A stretch of DNA of 5,557 nt from Propionibacterium sp. (GTDB lineage: Bacteria; Actinomycetota; Actinomycetes; Propionibacteriales; Propionibacteriaceae): contig JAAYAO010000023.1 in assembly GCA_012719335.1 (NCBI GenBank), positions 1-5,557 on the forward strand. The letters are read 5' to 3'. Within the stretch, counting starts at the first letter, position 1; the number at the start of each line of letters is the position of its first letter. Positions 1-4,575 of this stretch are shown here, piece by piece. The position numbers and the translations under genes are program-made. The notes beneath the pieces are model-generated. The model had not been told where the DNA came from. It saw only the letters and a program-made list of their open reading frames with translations, and ran no database searches.

Positions 1-35
1 TGGTTGTCCGCGGCGTGGGGTTGCGGGTCGGTCAT
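1..35 (-). CDS. N-terminal end of an unknown divergent protein (partial)
   Basis: Read on the minus strand, an ATG at 35-33 opens a frame with no stop to the window edge, giving only MTDPQPHAADN. A GGAG ribosome binding site (plus-strand 42-45) sits six bases before the ATG, which is ideal spacing and the main reason to believe this start. A promoter-like pair lies a little further upstream. With 11 residues no family or function can be assigned. The polar, proline-rich beginning with no hydrophobic stretch gives no hint of a signal peptide, but so few residues exclude nothing. The gene would diverge from the HAD gene at 178. The alternative is a chance ATG in GC-rich DNA, but the SD and promoter context argue against that. 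Confidence 0.5.
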   Translation of the reverse strand, partial: MTDPQPHAADN

Positions 36-70
36 CGCGATCTCCGTCCGGTCGGCAGGCGTGCAGCGCA

Positions 71-106
71 AGTATGCCCAGTTGACGACTGGAATGAATG
101 CAACCC
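71..106 (-). promoter_or_regulatory. Putative promoter of the minus-strand gene leaving the left edge
   Basis: On the minus strand, CATACT (plus 71-76) resembles a -10 box. An ATTCAT/TTCATT stretch 16-17 bases upstream is a weak -35. Transcription would start near position 64, leaving a leader of about 30 bases before the SD and ATG at 35. The spacer between the two boxes is occupied by the palindrome at 78-92. This is inferred from sequence pattern only. Confidence 0.35.
78..92. promoter_or_regulatory. 15-bp palindrome, operator-like
   Basis: CCAGTTGACGACTGG is a dyad with five perfect outer base pairs on each side (CCAGT/ACTGG), a matching inner G/C pair, one asymmetric position and a central base. 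It lies exactly between the putative -35 and -10 of the divergent minus-strand gene, a classic site for a dimeric repressor. I do not recognise a named regulator for it. Confidence 0.4.
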
Positions 107-177
107 CGGCCCCGGTGCGCAGGGCGCGAGGCCTGCGTCGGGAGGGACGGTCAGCGGACGGATGGAAGACTGAGTGC

Positions 178-546
178 ATGGAGATCCCCGAGGTCGTCCT
201 GCTGGACATCGATGGAACCCTGGTCGATTACGGCCAGAACCTGCCCGCATCGGCGGCCGAAGCCGTCCGGGCGGCCCGGGCCCGGGGGCACGGGGTGTAC
301 CTGTGCACCGGACGCAGCAGGGCAGAGATCTACGACGACCTGTGGGCCCTCGGCATGGACGGGCTGATCGGTGGCAACGGCAGTTATGTCGAGGCCGGCG
401 GGGTGGTGGTGCATCATCAGGTGCTCGACCCCGAGGTGGCCCACCGGGCGGTGGAGTGGATGCTGGCCAACGACCTGGTGACCGCTCCGGTCAATGAGGA
501 CGGGCTGGCCAAGGCCTTCGTGAGGTTGGGGCTGATCGAGGGCTGA
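178..546 (+). CDS. Cof-type HAD-superfamily hydrolase with internal in-frame deletion
   Basis: This 122-residue protein belongs to the Cof/YbiV-like HAD phosphatases, which normally have about 260-280 residues and dephosphorylate sugar phosphates or similar metabolites. The start at 178 puts the family N-terminus MEIPEVVLLDIDGTL directly after the ATG, with GGAAG nine bases upstream. Motif I is D10-x-D12-G-T (nucleophile and acid/base aspartates). Motif II is T44 in CTGRS, and residues 62-95 match the start of the C2 cap. From about residue 98 the sequence reads DLVTAPVNEDGLAKAF and ends RLGLIEG, which resembles the extreme C-terminal tail of Cof proteins (pattern A-D-x-V-T-x-x-x-x-E-D-G-x-A-x-A-L). 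The bulk of the cap, the motif III lysine and the motif IV GDxxND metal ligands are therefore missing without a frame break. Catalysis is unlikely. It may be a decayed gene, a remnant under other selection, or an assembly collapse. The HAD assignment is firm; the function is doubtful. Confidence 0.8.
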   Translation: MEIPEVVLLDIDGTLVDYGQNLPASAAEAVRAARARGHGVYLCTGRSRAEIYDDLWALGMDGLIGGNGSYVEAGGVVVHHQVLDPEVAHRAVEWMLANDLVTAPVNEDGLAKAFVRLGLIEG

Positions 547-562
547 CCCATCCGCCGGCGAG

Positions 563-571
563 TTATCCACA
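563..571 (+). promoter_or_regulatory. Perfect consensus DnaA-box sequence
   Basis: TTATCCACA is identical to the canonical DnaA box. It stands alone, 17 bases after the HAD stop and in front of the pilin genes. Only one copy is present, with no AT-rich unwinding region and no dnaA or dnaN nearby, so this is not an origin. It could be an isolated DnaA regulatory site or a chance match. Confidence 0.35.
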
Positions 572-580
572 GGTTGAAAT

Positions 581-616
581 CGACTCGAAGCGTCATCCCC
601 AATTCGGATCGAGTCG
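581..616 (+). repeat. 8-bp inverted repeat in the pilin leader
   Basis: CGACTCGA (581-588) is the exact reverse complement of TCGAGTCG (609-616), with a 20-base loop. No U-run follows, so it is a poor intrinsic terminator for the HAD gene. It could be a split operator or an mRNA stem in the leader of the pilin genes. An alternative pairing TCCCC (596-600) with GGGGA (616-620) would compete with it. A TTGAAA hexamer at 574-579 resembles a -35 box, but no good -10 follows. Confidence 0.35.
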
Positions 617-688
617 GGGAAAACGTGCCGGCGAGGGGACCACCGTGTCGGGTGAGAGGCGAAACCACCAGGGTTGCGCCACTACCCC

Positions 689-693
689 AGGAG
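689..693 (+). promoter_or_regulatory. Ribosome binding site that fixes the DUF4244 start
   Basis: AGGAG ends six bases before the ATG at 700. A second in-frame ATG at 694 directly abuts the SD with no spacer, so 700 is the better start. Longer readings from further upstream have no comparable SD. Confidence 0.7.
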
Positions 694-699
694 ATGACC

Positions 700-897
700 A
701 TGTCCCTTTCTCGCCCGCTCGTGCGTCCGGCCAAGGACGAACGTGGCATGACCACCGCCGAGTACGCCGTCGGCACCGTCGCCACGGTGACCTTCGCCGG
801 CGTGCTGCTCAAGATCTTCACCGACCCGGACCTGCAGGATCTGTTGTGGAACATCATCTTGTGGATCATCAAGTTGATCACCGGATTCGGGGGCTGA
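700..897 (+). CDS. DUF4244 family Flp-like small pilin
   Basis: A 65-residue membrane protein of the actinobacterial DUF4244 type, found in Tad/Flp pilus loci. Residues 14-22 read ERG|MTTAEY, which is a class III (type IV prepilin-like) leader: Gly16 before the cleavage site, Glu at +5 and Tyr at +6 of the mature protein. The Glu-Tyr pair is the Flp pilin hallmark. A hydrophobic helix follows (about 22-39), then a short polar stretch (TDPDLQD), and a second hydrophobic segment rich in W and I (about 49-63). The basic N-terminus fits an inside orientation. Mature length would be about 49 residues, which is Flp size. It is the first of three pilin-like genes, with the TadE-like gene beginning eight bases after its stop. 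It probably forms, or is a minor part of, an envelope fibre. The second hydrophobic segment is strong for a simple Flp subunit. The family call is good; the role as main pilin is inferred. Confidence 0.85.
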   Translation: MSLSRPLVRPAKDERGMTTAEYAVGTVATVTFAGVLLKIFTDPDLQDLLWNIILWIIKLITGFGG

Positions 898-905
898 GCC
901 GCCGG

Positions 906-1265
906 ATGGGGGTGGGGTCGCGCAAGCGGCTCCACCCCGCGGCGCCCCGCTCCGAACGCGGCATGGTGACCGTTGAACTGGCCGTGGCGAGCCTCGGGGC
1001 CACGGTCGTCCTGATGTTGCTCGCCGGGGTGCTCCACGTGGTGGTGTTGCAGATGCGACTCGGCGACGTGGCCGCCGAAACCGCCCGTCAGGCCGCCCGA
1101 GACGACGCGGTTGCGGTCGAACGCGCCCGGCGTGGCGCCCCGGACGGCACGGTGGTCACCATCGATGAACGGGCCGGGCAGGTGCATGTGCGCGCCGAAC
1201 TGCCGGCGCCGATCCCGGTGGGGGAGTTGACCCTGTCCGCCGACGCCTGGGTGGTAGCCGAATGA
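906..1265 (+). CDS. TadE-like pseudopilin
   Basis: A 119-residue TadE-type protein, a minor pilin (pseudopilin) of Tad secretion/pilus systems. Residues 17-24 read ERG|MVTVE: Gly19 before the predicted prepilin peptidase site and Glu24 at +5. A hydrophobic helix (about 25-49) follows, then the helical stretch LGDVAAETARQAARDD typical of TadE proteins and an exported C-terminal domain of about 55 residues with beta-like alternation. The ATG at 906 keeps the whole basic leader. The in-frame ATG at 963 would begin exactly at the cleavage site and remove it, so it is rejected; GTG at 912 is a minor alternative. There is no clear SD, and the gene lies eight bases after the DUF4244 stop, so translational coupling is likely. 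Its stop overlaps the next start as ATGA. Confidence 0.82.
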   Translation: MGVGSRKRLHPAAPRSERGMVTVELAVASLGATVVLMLLAGVLHVVVLQMRLGDVAAETARQAARDDAVAVERARRGAPDGTVVTIDERAGQVHVRAELPAPIPVGELTLSADAWVVAE

Positions 1266-1642
1266 ACGACGTGAGGCCGGACGAACACGGATCGGCCACC
1301 CTGTTGATCGTGACCGTGGTCGCCTTGCTGACCATGGTGGCAGTGGGCATGGCCATCGTCGGGGTGTACGCGGACGCCGTGCACCGGGCCCGGGCCGGCG
1401 CCGATCTGGTGGCCCTGTCGGCCGCGGTCGGGCAGAACCGGGGCGCGGCCCCCTGCCCGCTCGCCGAGGAGGCCGCCCGGCTGAACGAGGTGCGGCTGAT
1501 CGACTGCGAACTGTCCGGCGGTCCGGTGGAGTTCGCGGTGAGCGTCACCGTCGAGGTGGACGTCGGGGCGCGGGTCGCCGGTCTGCCCCGGGCCGTGCGG
1601 GCCGAGGCTCACGCCGGACGACTGGAACGCTCCCCACCATGA
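1262..1642 (+). CDS. TadE-like protein of the helicase/secretion neighborhood type
   Basis: This 126-residue protein matches the pattern of the actinobacterial family named for lying between Tad genes and a DEAH helicase (TIGR03816-like; Rv3655c/Rv3654c region in M. tuberculosis). After a short polar leader (MNDVRPDEHG) comes a strong hydrophobic helix (about 11-37). Next is RARAGADLVALSAA, the usual A-D-L-x-A-L-A-A segment, and then an exported domain with two cysteines (C65, C82) that could form a disulfide. Gly10 could precede a processing site, but +5 is Leu rather than Glu, so prepilin-type processing is uncertain. It overlaps the upstream TadE-like stop by four bases (ATGA), implying translational coupling. 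Its 3' end overlaps the helicase gene on the other strand by 34 bp. It is probably a minor component or assembly factor of the same apparatus; exact function unknown. Confidence 0.8.
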   Translation: MNDVRPDEHGSATLLIVTVVALLTMVAVGMAIVGVYADAVHRARAGADLVALSAAVGQNRGAAPCPLAEEAARLNEVRLIDCELSGGPVEFAVSVTVEVDVGARVAGLPRAVRAEAHAGRLERSPP

Positions 1643-3921
1643 CCCCCGGTGGTGCCGGCGACCTCCAGCAGCACCCCCATCAGGGCGGCGGCGGCCGCCT
1701 TGTCCAACGGTTGGTTACCCGATCCACACTTGGGCGACACCACGCATCCCGGGCACCCGTCGGTGCACGGGCAGTGCACCAGTCGGTGGTGGGTGGCCCG
1801 CCACCACTGCTCGGCGCGCTGCCAACCCCACTCGGCGAACCCCGAACCACCCGGGTGACCGTCGTGCACGAAGATCGTCAGCTCACCGGTGTCGGGGTGC
1901 AGGGCGGTGGACACCCCACCGACATCCCACCGGTCGCAGGGTGCGAACAACGGCAGCAACCCGATCGCGGTGTGCTCGGCGGCGTGGGCCGCCCCGGCGA
2001 GCATCTTGCGGGTCAGTCCGGCTTCCCGCAGCAGGGGTGCGGGCACCGTCCACCACACCGCACGGGTGCGCAGGGTGGTGCTGGGCAACTCCAGCGGGGT
2101 TTGGTCCCAGACCTTGCCGGTGCGTTCGTCGCGACGGAGGTAGCCGGTGACCTGACCGATCAGATCGACCTCACCCAGATGCACCTCACCCCGGCCGGCG
2201 GCGCGGGTGCGTTCGGTGGTGATCACATCGATCCGGGCGGTGGAGACCGGCTGGGTGTAGAACCGGACGTCCTCGCGGTGCACCAGGGCGGTCGCGTTCT
2301 GCGGGTCGAGTTCGTCCACCACCCAGGTCTCGCCCTGATGCAGATGCACCGCCCCCGGGTGCACGCTGCGGTGGGCCATCGCCGGGTCGACGTGCCCCAG
2401 CACCCGTCCGGTGTCGGCTTCGATCACCTCCACCGCCCGGCCCCCGACCGAGCGGATGTCGACCGCGTCGTGGGGGCGTTGTGGCAGGGTCCAGAACCAG
2501 CCCTGCGGGCGTCGCCGCAAGACGCCCTGGGTGACCAACTCGTCGGCCACCTCCACCATGGTCGGGCCGAACCAGATGGCGTCCTCGTCGCCCAGCGGCA
2601 TCTCGTGGGCCGCGGCCGCCAGATGGGGGCCCAGCACGTAACGGTTGTCGGGAAAGAGCACCGCCGCCTCGACCGGTTCGTCCAACAACACCTCGGGGTG
2701 GTCGAGCAGGTAGGCGTCCAGGGGGTCGTTACGGGCCACCAGCACCACCAGGGCACGCCGGCCGCTGCGTCCGGCCCGTCCGGCCTGCTGCCACAGGGCG
2801 GCGCGGGTGCCCGGATACCCCGAGATCAGCACGGCGTCCATCCCGGCGATGTCCACCCCCAACTCGAGGGCATTGGTGGTCGCGACACCCCGGATCTCCC
2901 CGGATTTCAGCCCGGCCTCGATGATCCGCCGGTCCCGGGCCAGGTAACCACCCCGGTACGACTCGACGGTGTGGGCGCACTCGCGGCGGGCCCGCACCGC
3001 GACCACCTCCGCCATCGTCCGCGAGGCCACGAACGCGATCGCCTGCCGACCGGCGTTCACCCGGTCGGCCAACAGATCGGCGGTCTCGTCGTCGTGGTGG
3101 CCGGTGGGCTGCCACAACACGATGTCGCGGGCCGCCCGGGGAGCGGCGTCCTCGGTGATCGCGACGATCTCGTCGGACTCGGCCCCGATCAGCCGGCCGA
3201 CCACCTCGTCCGGCGCCAACACCGTGGCCGAGGAACACAGCACCACCGGCTCGGCCCCGTACCCGGCGCACAGTCGCCGCAACCGCCGGATCACCATCGC
3301 CACATGCGCCCCGAACATGCCCCGGTAGCGGTGGCACTCGTCGATCACGATGTAGCGCAGGGTGCGCAGAAAGCCCGCCCACCGTTGGTGATTGGGCAGG
3401 ATCGAATGGTGCAGCAGGTCGGGGTTGGTCAACACGTAGGCCGCATGTTTGCGTGCCCAATCACGCTCGGCCGGCTCGGAATCCCCGTCGATCGCCGCGA
3501 CCCGCCAATCGGGCAGCCCGAGGTTCTCGCAGGTGTGCAACTGGTCGTGCGCCAGGGCCTTGGTCGGCGCCAGATACAGGGCGGTGTGCGGCCGGGTGGG
3601 CTGAACCACATGGTCGCGCAAGGTGCCACTGCCGAGCGGGCCGGTGGCCTCGGGGCCGCCGTAGGTCGCGGCCAGCACCGGCAACAGATACCCCAGCGTC
3701 TTGCCCGAAGCCGTACCGGTGGCCGCGACGGTGTGCCACCCGGCGTGCGCGGCCTCGGCGATCCGGGTCTGATGCTGCCAGGGGGTCTCGATGCCGTGCC
3801 GCTGCCAGGCCTCGAGCACCGGGGCCGGCAGCCATTCGGGCCAGGTGCCGGGGGTGCCGTCCCGGGGCGGTAGCGACCGGTGATGCCGCACCCGGGGGTC
3901 GGCGAAATCGAAGGCTGCCAT
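1609..3921 (-). CDS. DEAH-box superfamily II helicase with C-terminal DUF1998-type cysteine cluster (SftH/MrfA-like)
   Basis: A complete 770-residue SF2 DNA helicase of the 'helicase/secretion neighborhood' family (TIGR03817-like). Its relatives are mycobacterial SftH, a DNA-dependent ATPase and 3'-5' translocase, and Bacillus MrfA/YprA, which acts in mitomycin-damage repair. In order: a Q-motif-like WQHQ (48-51), Walker A TGTASGKT (68-75), APTKAL (118-123), TNPDLL (165-170), DECH box (194-197), SAT (231-233), FVASR (297-301), TTNALELGVDI (348-358) and QQAGRAGRSGR with arginine fingers (378-388). All are intact. The C-terminus carries five cysteines (C717, C719, C723, C726, C732) within HCPCTDGCPGC and SPKCGSGNQPLDK, the zinc-type cluster of DUF1998. 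The ATG at 3921 gives the usual family N-terminus, but its SD is weak. It follows the nitrobindin-like gene by 47 bases on the same strand and converges on the pilin genes. It is cytoplasmic, probably in DNA repair; its exact substrate is not shown here. Confidence 0.95.
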   Translation of the reverse strand: MAAFDFADPRVRHHRSLPPRDGTPGTWPEWLPAPVLEAWQRHGIETPWQHQTRIAEAAHAGWHTVAATGTASGKTLGYLLPVLAATYGGPEATGPLGSGTLRDHVVQPTRPHTALYLAPTKALAHDQLHTCENLGLPDWRVAAIDGDSEPAERDWARKHAAYVLTNPDLLHHSILPNHQRWAGFLRTLRYIVIDECHRYRGMFGAHVAMVIRRLRRLCAGYGAEPVVLCSSATVLAPDEVVGRLIGAESDEIVAITEDAAPRAARDIVLWQPTGHHDDETADLLADRVNAGRQAIAFVASRTMAEVVAVRARRECAHTVESYRGGYLARDRRIIEAGLKSGEIRGVATTNALELGVDIAGMDAVLISGYPGTRAALWQQAGRAGRSGRRALVVLVARNDPLDAYLLDHPEVLLDEPVEAAVLFPDNRYVLGPHLAAAAHEMPLGDEDAIWFGPTMVEVADELVTQGVLRRRPQGWFWTLPQRPHDAVDIRSVGGRAVEVIEADTGRVLGHVDPAMAHRSVHPGAVHLHQGETWVVDELDPQNATALVHREDVRFYTQPVSTARIDVITTERTRAAGRGEVHLGEVDLIGQVTGYLRRDERTGKVWDQTPLELPSTTLRTRAVWWTVPAPLLREAGLTRKMLAGAAHAAEHTAIGLLPLFAPCDRWDVGGVSTALHPDTGELTIFVHDGHPGGSGFAEWGWQRAEQWWRATHHRLVHCPCTDGCPGCVVSPKCGSGNQPLDKAAAAALMGVLLEVAGTTGGHGGERSSRPA

Positions 3922-3930
3922 GACGCCACT

Positions 3931-3944
3931 GTGCCACGCGGCAC
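3931..3944 (-). other. Small hairpin just upstream of the helicase start
   Basis: GTGCC and GGCAC form a perfect 5-bp stem around a 4-base loop, ending nine bases before the helicase ATG in the minus-strand mRNA. With the larger hairpin beside it, it fills most of the 47-base gap. It would place the weak ribosome-binding region next to structured RNA. Confidence 0.35.
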
Positions 3945-3945
3945 C

Positions 3946-3970
3946 GACACCACGGGGCCGCCGCGGTGTC
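3946..3970 (-). terminator. Hairpin at the end of the nitrobindin-like gene, possible weak terminator
   Basis: GACACC-A-CGG (3946-3955) pairs with CCG-C-GGTGTC (3961-3970): nine base pairs with one mismatch around a GGCCG loop. It covers the stop codon of the minus-strand nitrobindin-like gene and what follows. No U-run is present, so it may act as an mRNA 3' stabiliser or partial attenuator before the helicase rather than a strong intrinsic terminator. Confidence 0.35.
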
Positions 3971-4469
3971 AGTCGAGCGGTGTTGTGTCCACCCGATCCA
4001 GGGAGGCGGACAGGTGATGGGTCATGGTTTCGCCCACCGCGGCCATGGCCAGGTCGTAGCAGAGCCGGTTGCGGTCCTCACTCAGAATGAAGCACCGCTG
4101 CACGGCCTCGACATGCTTGGCGGTGGGGGCCACCCCGACCATCGTGGTCGTCGACTGCACATGGAGTTCGTTGCCGTTGTTGGGCCGGATCTCACCCGGG
4201 GCGATCTCCACGACGCCGGACGGTTGCACGATCACCCACTCGATCCGGTTGTCGCCGACCCCACGCAGATACCCGGTTTCGTGGTGCATCGGCTTGCCGT
4301 CCGGGCTGGTGGTGGTCTGCCGATAGGTGAAGAACGGCCGCCCGTCGGAACTGAACGTGACCCGTTCTCGATAGGCGAAGTCATCGATGGTCGGATAACT
4401 GCCCGTCCCCTCACCCTCCCAGGTACCGATCAGGTCTGCGACGGCCATCAGATTGGGGTGAACCTTCAT
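3969..4469 (-). CDS. Nitrobindin/FABP-like heme-binding beta-barrel protein
   Basis: A 166-residue protein of the nitrobindin (THAP4 heme-binding domain, DUF1794, 'FABP family') group, like M. tuberculosis Rv2717c. Characterised members are small cytosolic beta-barrels that bind ferric heme, react with NO and isomerise peroxynitrite to nitrate. The family signature GTWEGEGTGSYPTI lies at residues 15-28. ERVTFSSDGRPFFTYRQ, HHETGYLR and a strand-rich middle follow. The end MTHHLSASLDRV carries the His-Leu-x-Ala-x-Leu-x-Arg segment with the expected proximal heme histidine (H151 or H152). Length is normal. A longer reading from 4559 adds 30 residues (MAEKRDKSCRF...) that do not fit the family and would overlap the prpE control region. 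The 4469 start is preceded by an exact leaderless-type -10 box. It is divergent from prpE; no functional link between them is evident. Confidence 0.85.
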   Translation of the reverse strand: MKVHPNLMAVADLIGTWEGEGTGSYPTIDDFAYRERVTFSSDGRPFFTYRQTTTSPDGKPMHHETGYLRGVGDNRIEWVIVQPSGVVEIAPGEIRPNNGNELHVQSTTTMVGVAPTAKHVEAVQRCFILSEDRNRLCYDLAMAAVGETMTHHLSASLDRVDTTPLD

Positions 4470-4475
4470 GGACGC

Positions 4476-4481
4476 ATGGTA
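4476..4481 (-). promoter_or_regulatory. -10 box for leaderless transcription of the nitrobindin-like gene
   Basis: The minus strand reads TACCAT, then six bases, then the ATG at 4469. This places a TANNNT -10 element at -12 to -7 relative to the A of the start codon, the standard geometry for actinobacterial leaderless mRNAs. No SD is visible before this ATG, which agrees. The -35 region (TTCCCA, 16 bases upstream) is weak. Confidence 0.5.
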
Positions 4482-4515
4482 GGAAACTCGCAGCCCATGG
4501 GAAGCCGTAGCACAG

Positions 4516-4521
4516 TAGAAT
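4516..4521 (+). promoter_or_regulatory. Putative -10 box of prpE
   Basis: TAGAAT matches the TANNNT consensus and would start transcription near 4528, at the edge of the long dyad 4525-4553, giving a leader of about 48 bases. No convincing -35 is found 16-18 bases upstream, so an activator or an alternative sigma factor may be needed, or the call is wrong. Confidence 0.35.
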
Positions 4522-4524
4522 CCC

Positions 4525-4553
4525 GAAAAGCGACACGATTTGTCTCGCTTCTC
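4525..4553 (+). promoter_or_regulatory. Long imperfect dyad in the prpE leader, operator or mRNA stem
   Basis: AAGCGA (4528-4533) is the exact reverse complement of TCGCTT (4545-4550). The symmetry continues inward (A4535/T4543, C4536/G4542) and, after one mismatch, outward (A4526/T4552, G4525/C4553), around an ATT centre. It begins at the expected transcription start of prpE. It does not resemble the TTTGCAAA-type sites of actinobacterial PrpR/RamB, so the cognate regulator is unknown. Confidence 0.45.
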
Positions 4554-4556
4554 CGC

Positions 4557-4570
4557 CACTCGAAGGAGTG
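4557..4570 (+). promoter_or_regulatory. Hairpin enclosing the prpE ribosome binding site
   Basis: CACTC (4557-4561) pairs perfectly with GAGTG (4566-4570) around a GAAG loop. The Shine-Dalgarno GAAGGAG (4562-4568) occupies the loop and half of the 3' stem, seven bases before the ATG at 4576. The SD itself is strong and decides the start. The stem is short, so any effect on translation would be modest. Confidence 0.45.
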
Positions 4571-4575
4571 TCCCG

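Noticed and set aside
563..571. Replication origin
   Set aside because: There is a single DnaA box, no AT-rich unwinding element and no replication genes.
574..699. A 42-residue N-terminal extension of the DUF4244 pilin from a TTG at 574
   Set aside because: It would place a long non-hydrophobic stretch before the leader, whereas the ATG at 700 has a well-spaced AGGAG and gives a normal leader length.
645..905. A longer N-terminus for the TadE-like protein from a GTG at 645
   Set aside because: It would overlap the whole DUF4244 gene in another frame. The extension is Arg/His-rich shadow sequence; the ATG at 906 gives the typical leader.
417..1187. Minus-strand open frame across the HAD and pilin genes
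   Set aside because: It has no family resemblance and is antisense to three supported plus-strand genes.
1634..1652. CCACC...GGTGG stem as a bidirectional terminator between the converging genes
   Set aside because: Only five pairs with a 9-base loop and no U-run, inside coding sequence; too weak to call.
1639..3873. A 744-codon open frame on the plus strand opposite the helicase
   Set aside because: Its translation is low-complexity (G, P, R, H, Q rich) and has no recognisable domain. It mirrors the helicase codons, whose G/C-biased third positions suppress stops on the opposite strand. The helicase has all of its motifs intact.
4470..4559. A 30-residue N-terminal extension of the nitrobindin-like protein
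   Set aside because: It does not resemble the family and lies in the prpE promoter and leader. The 4469 ATG has a leaderless -10 box.
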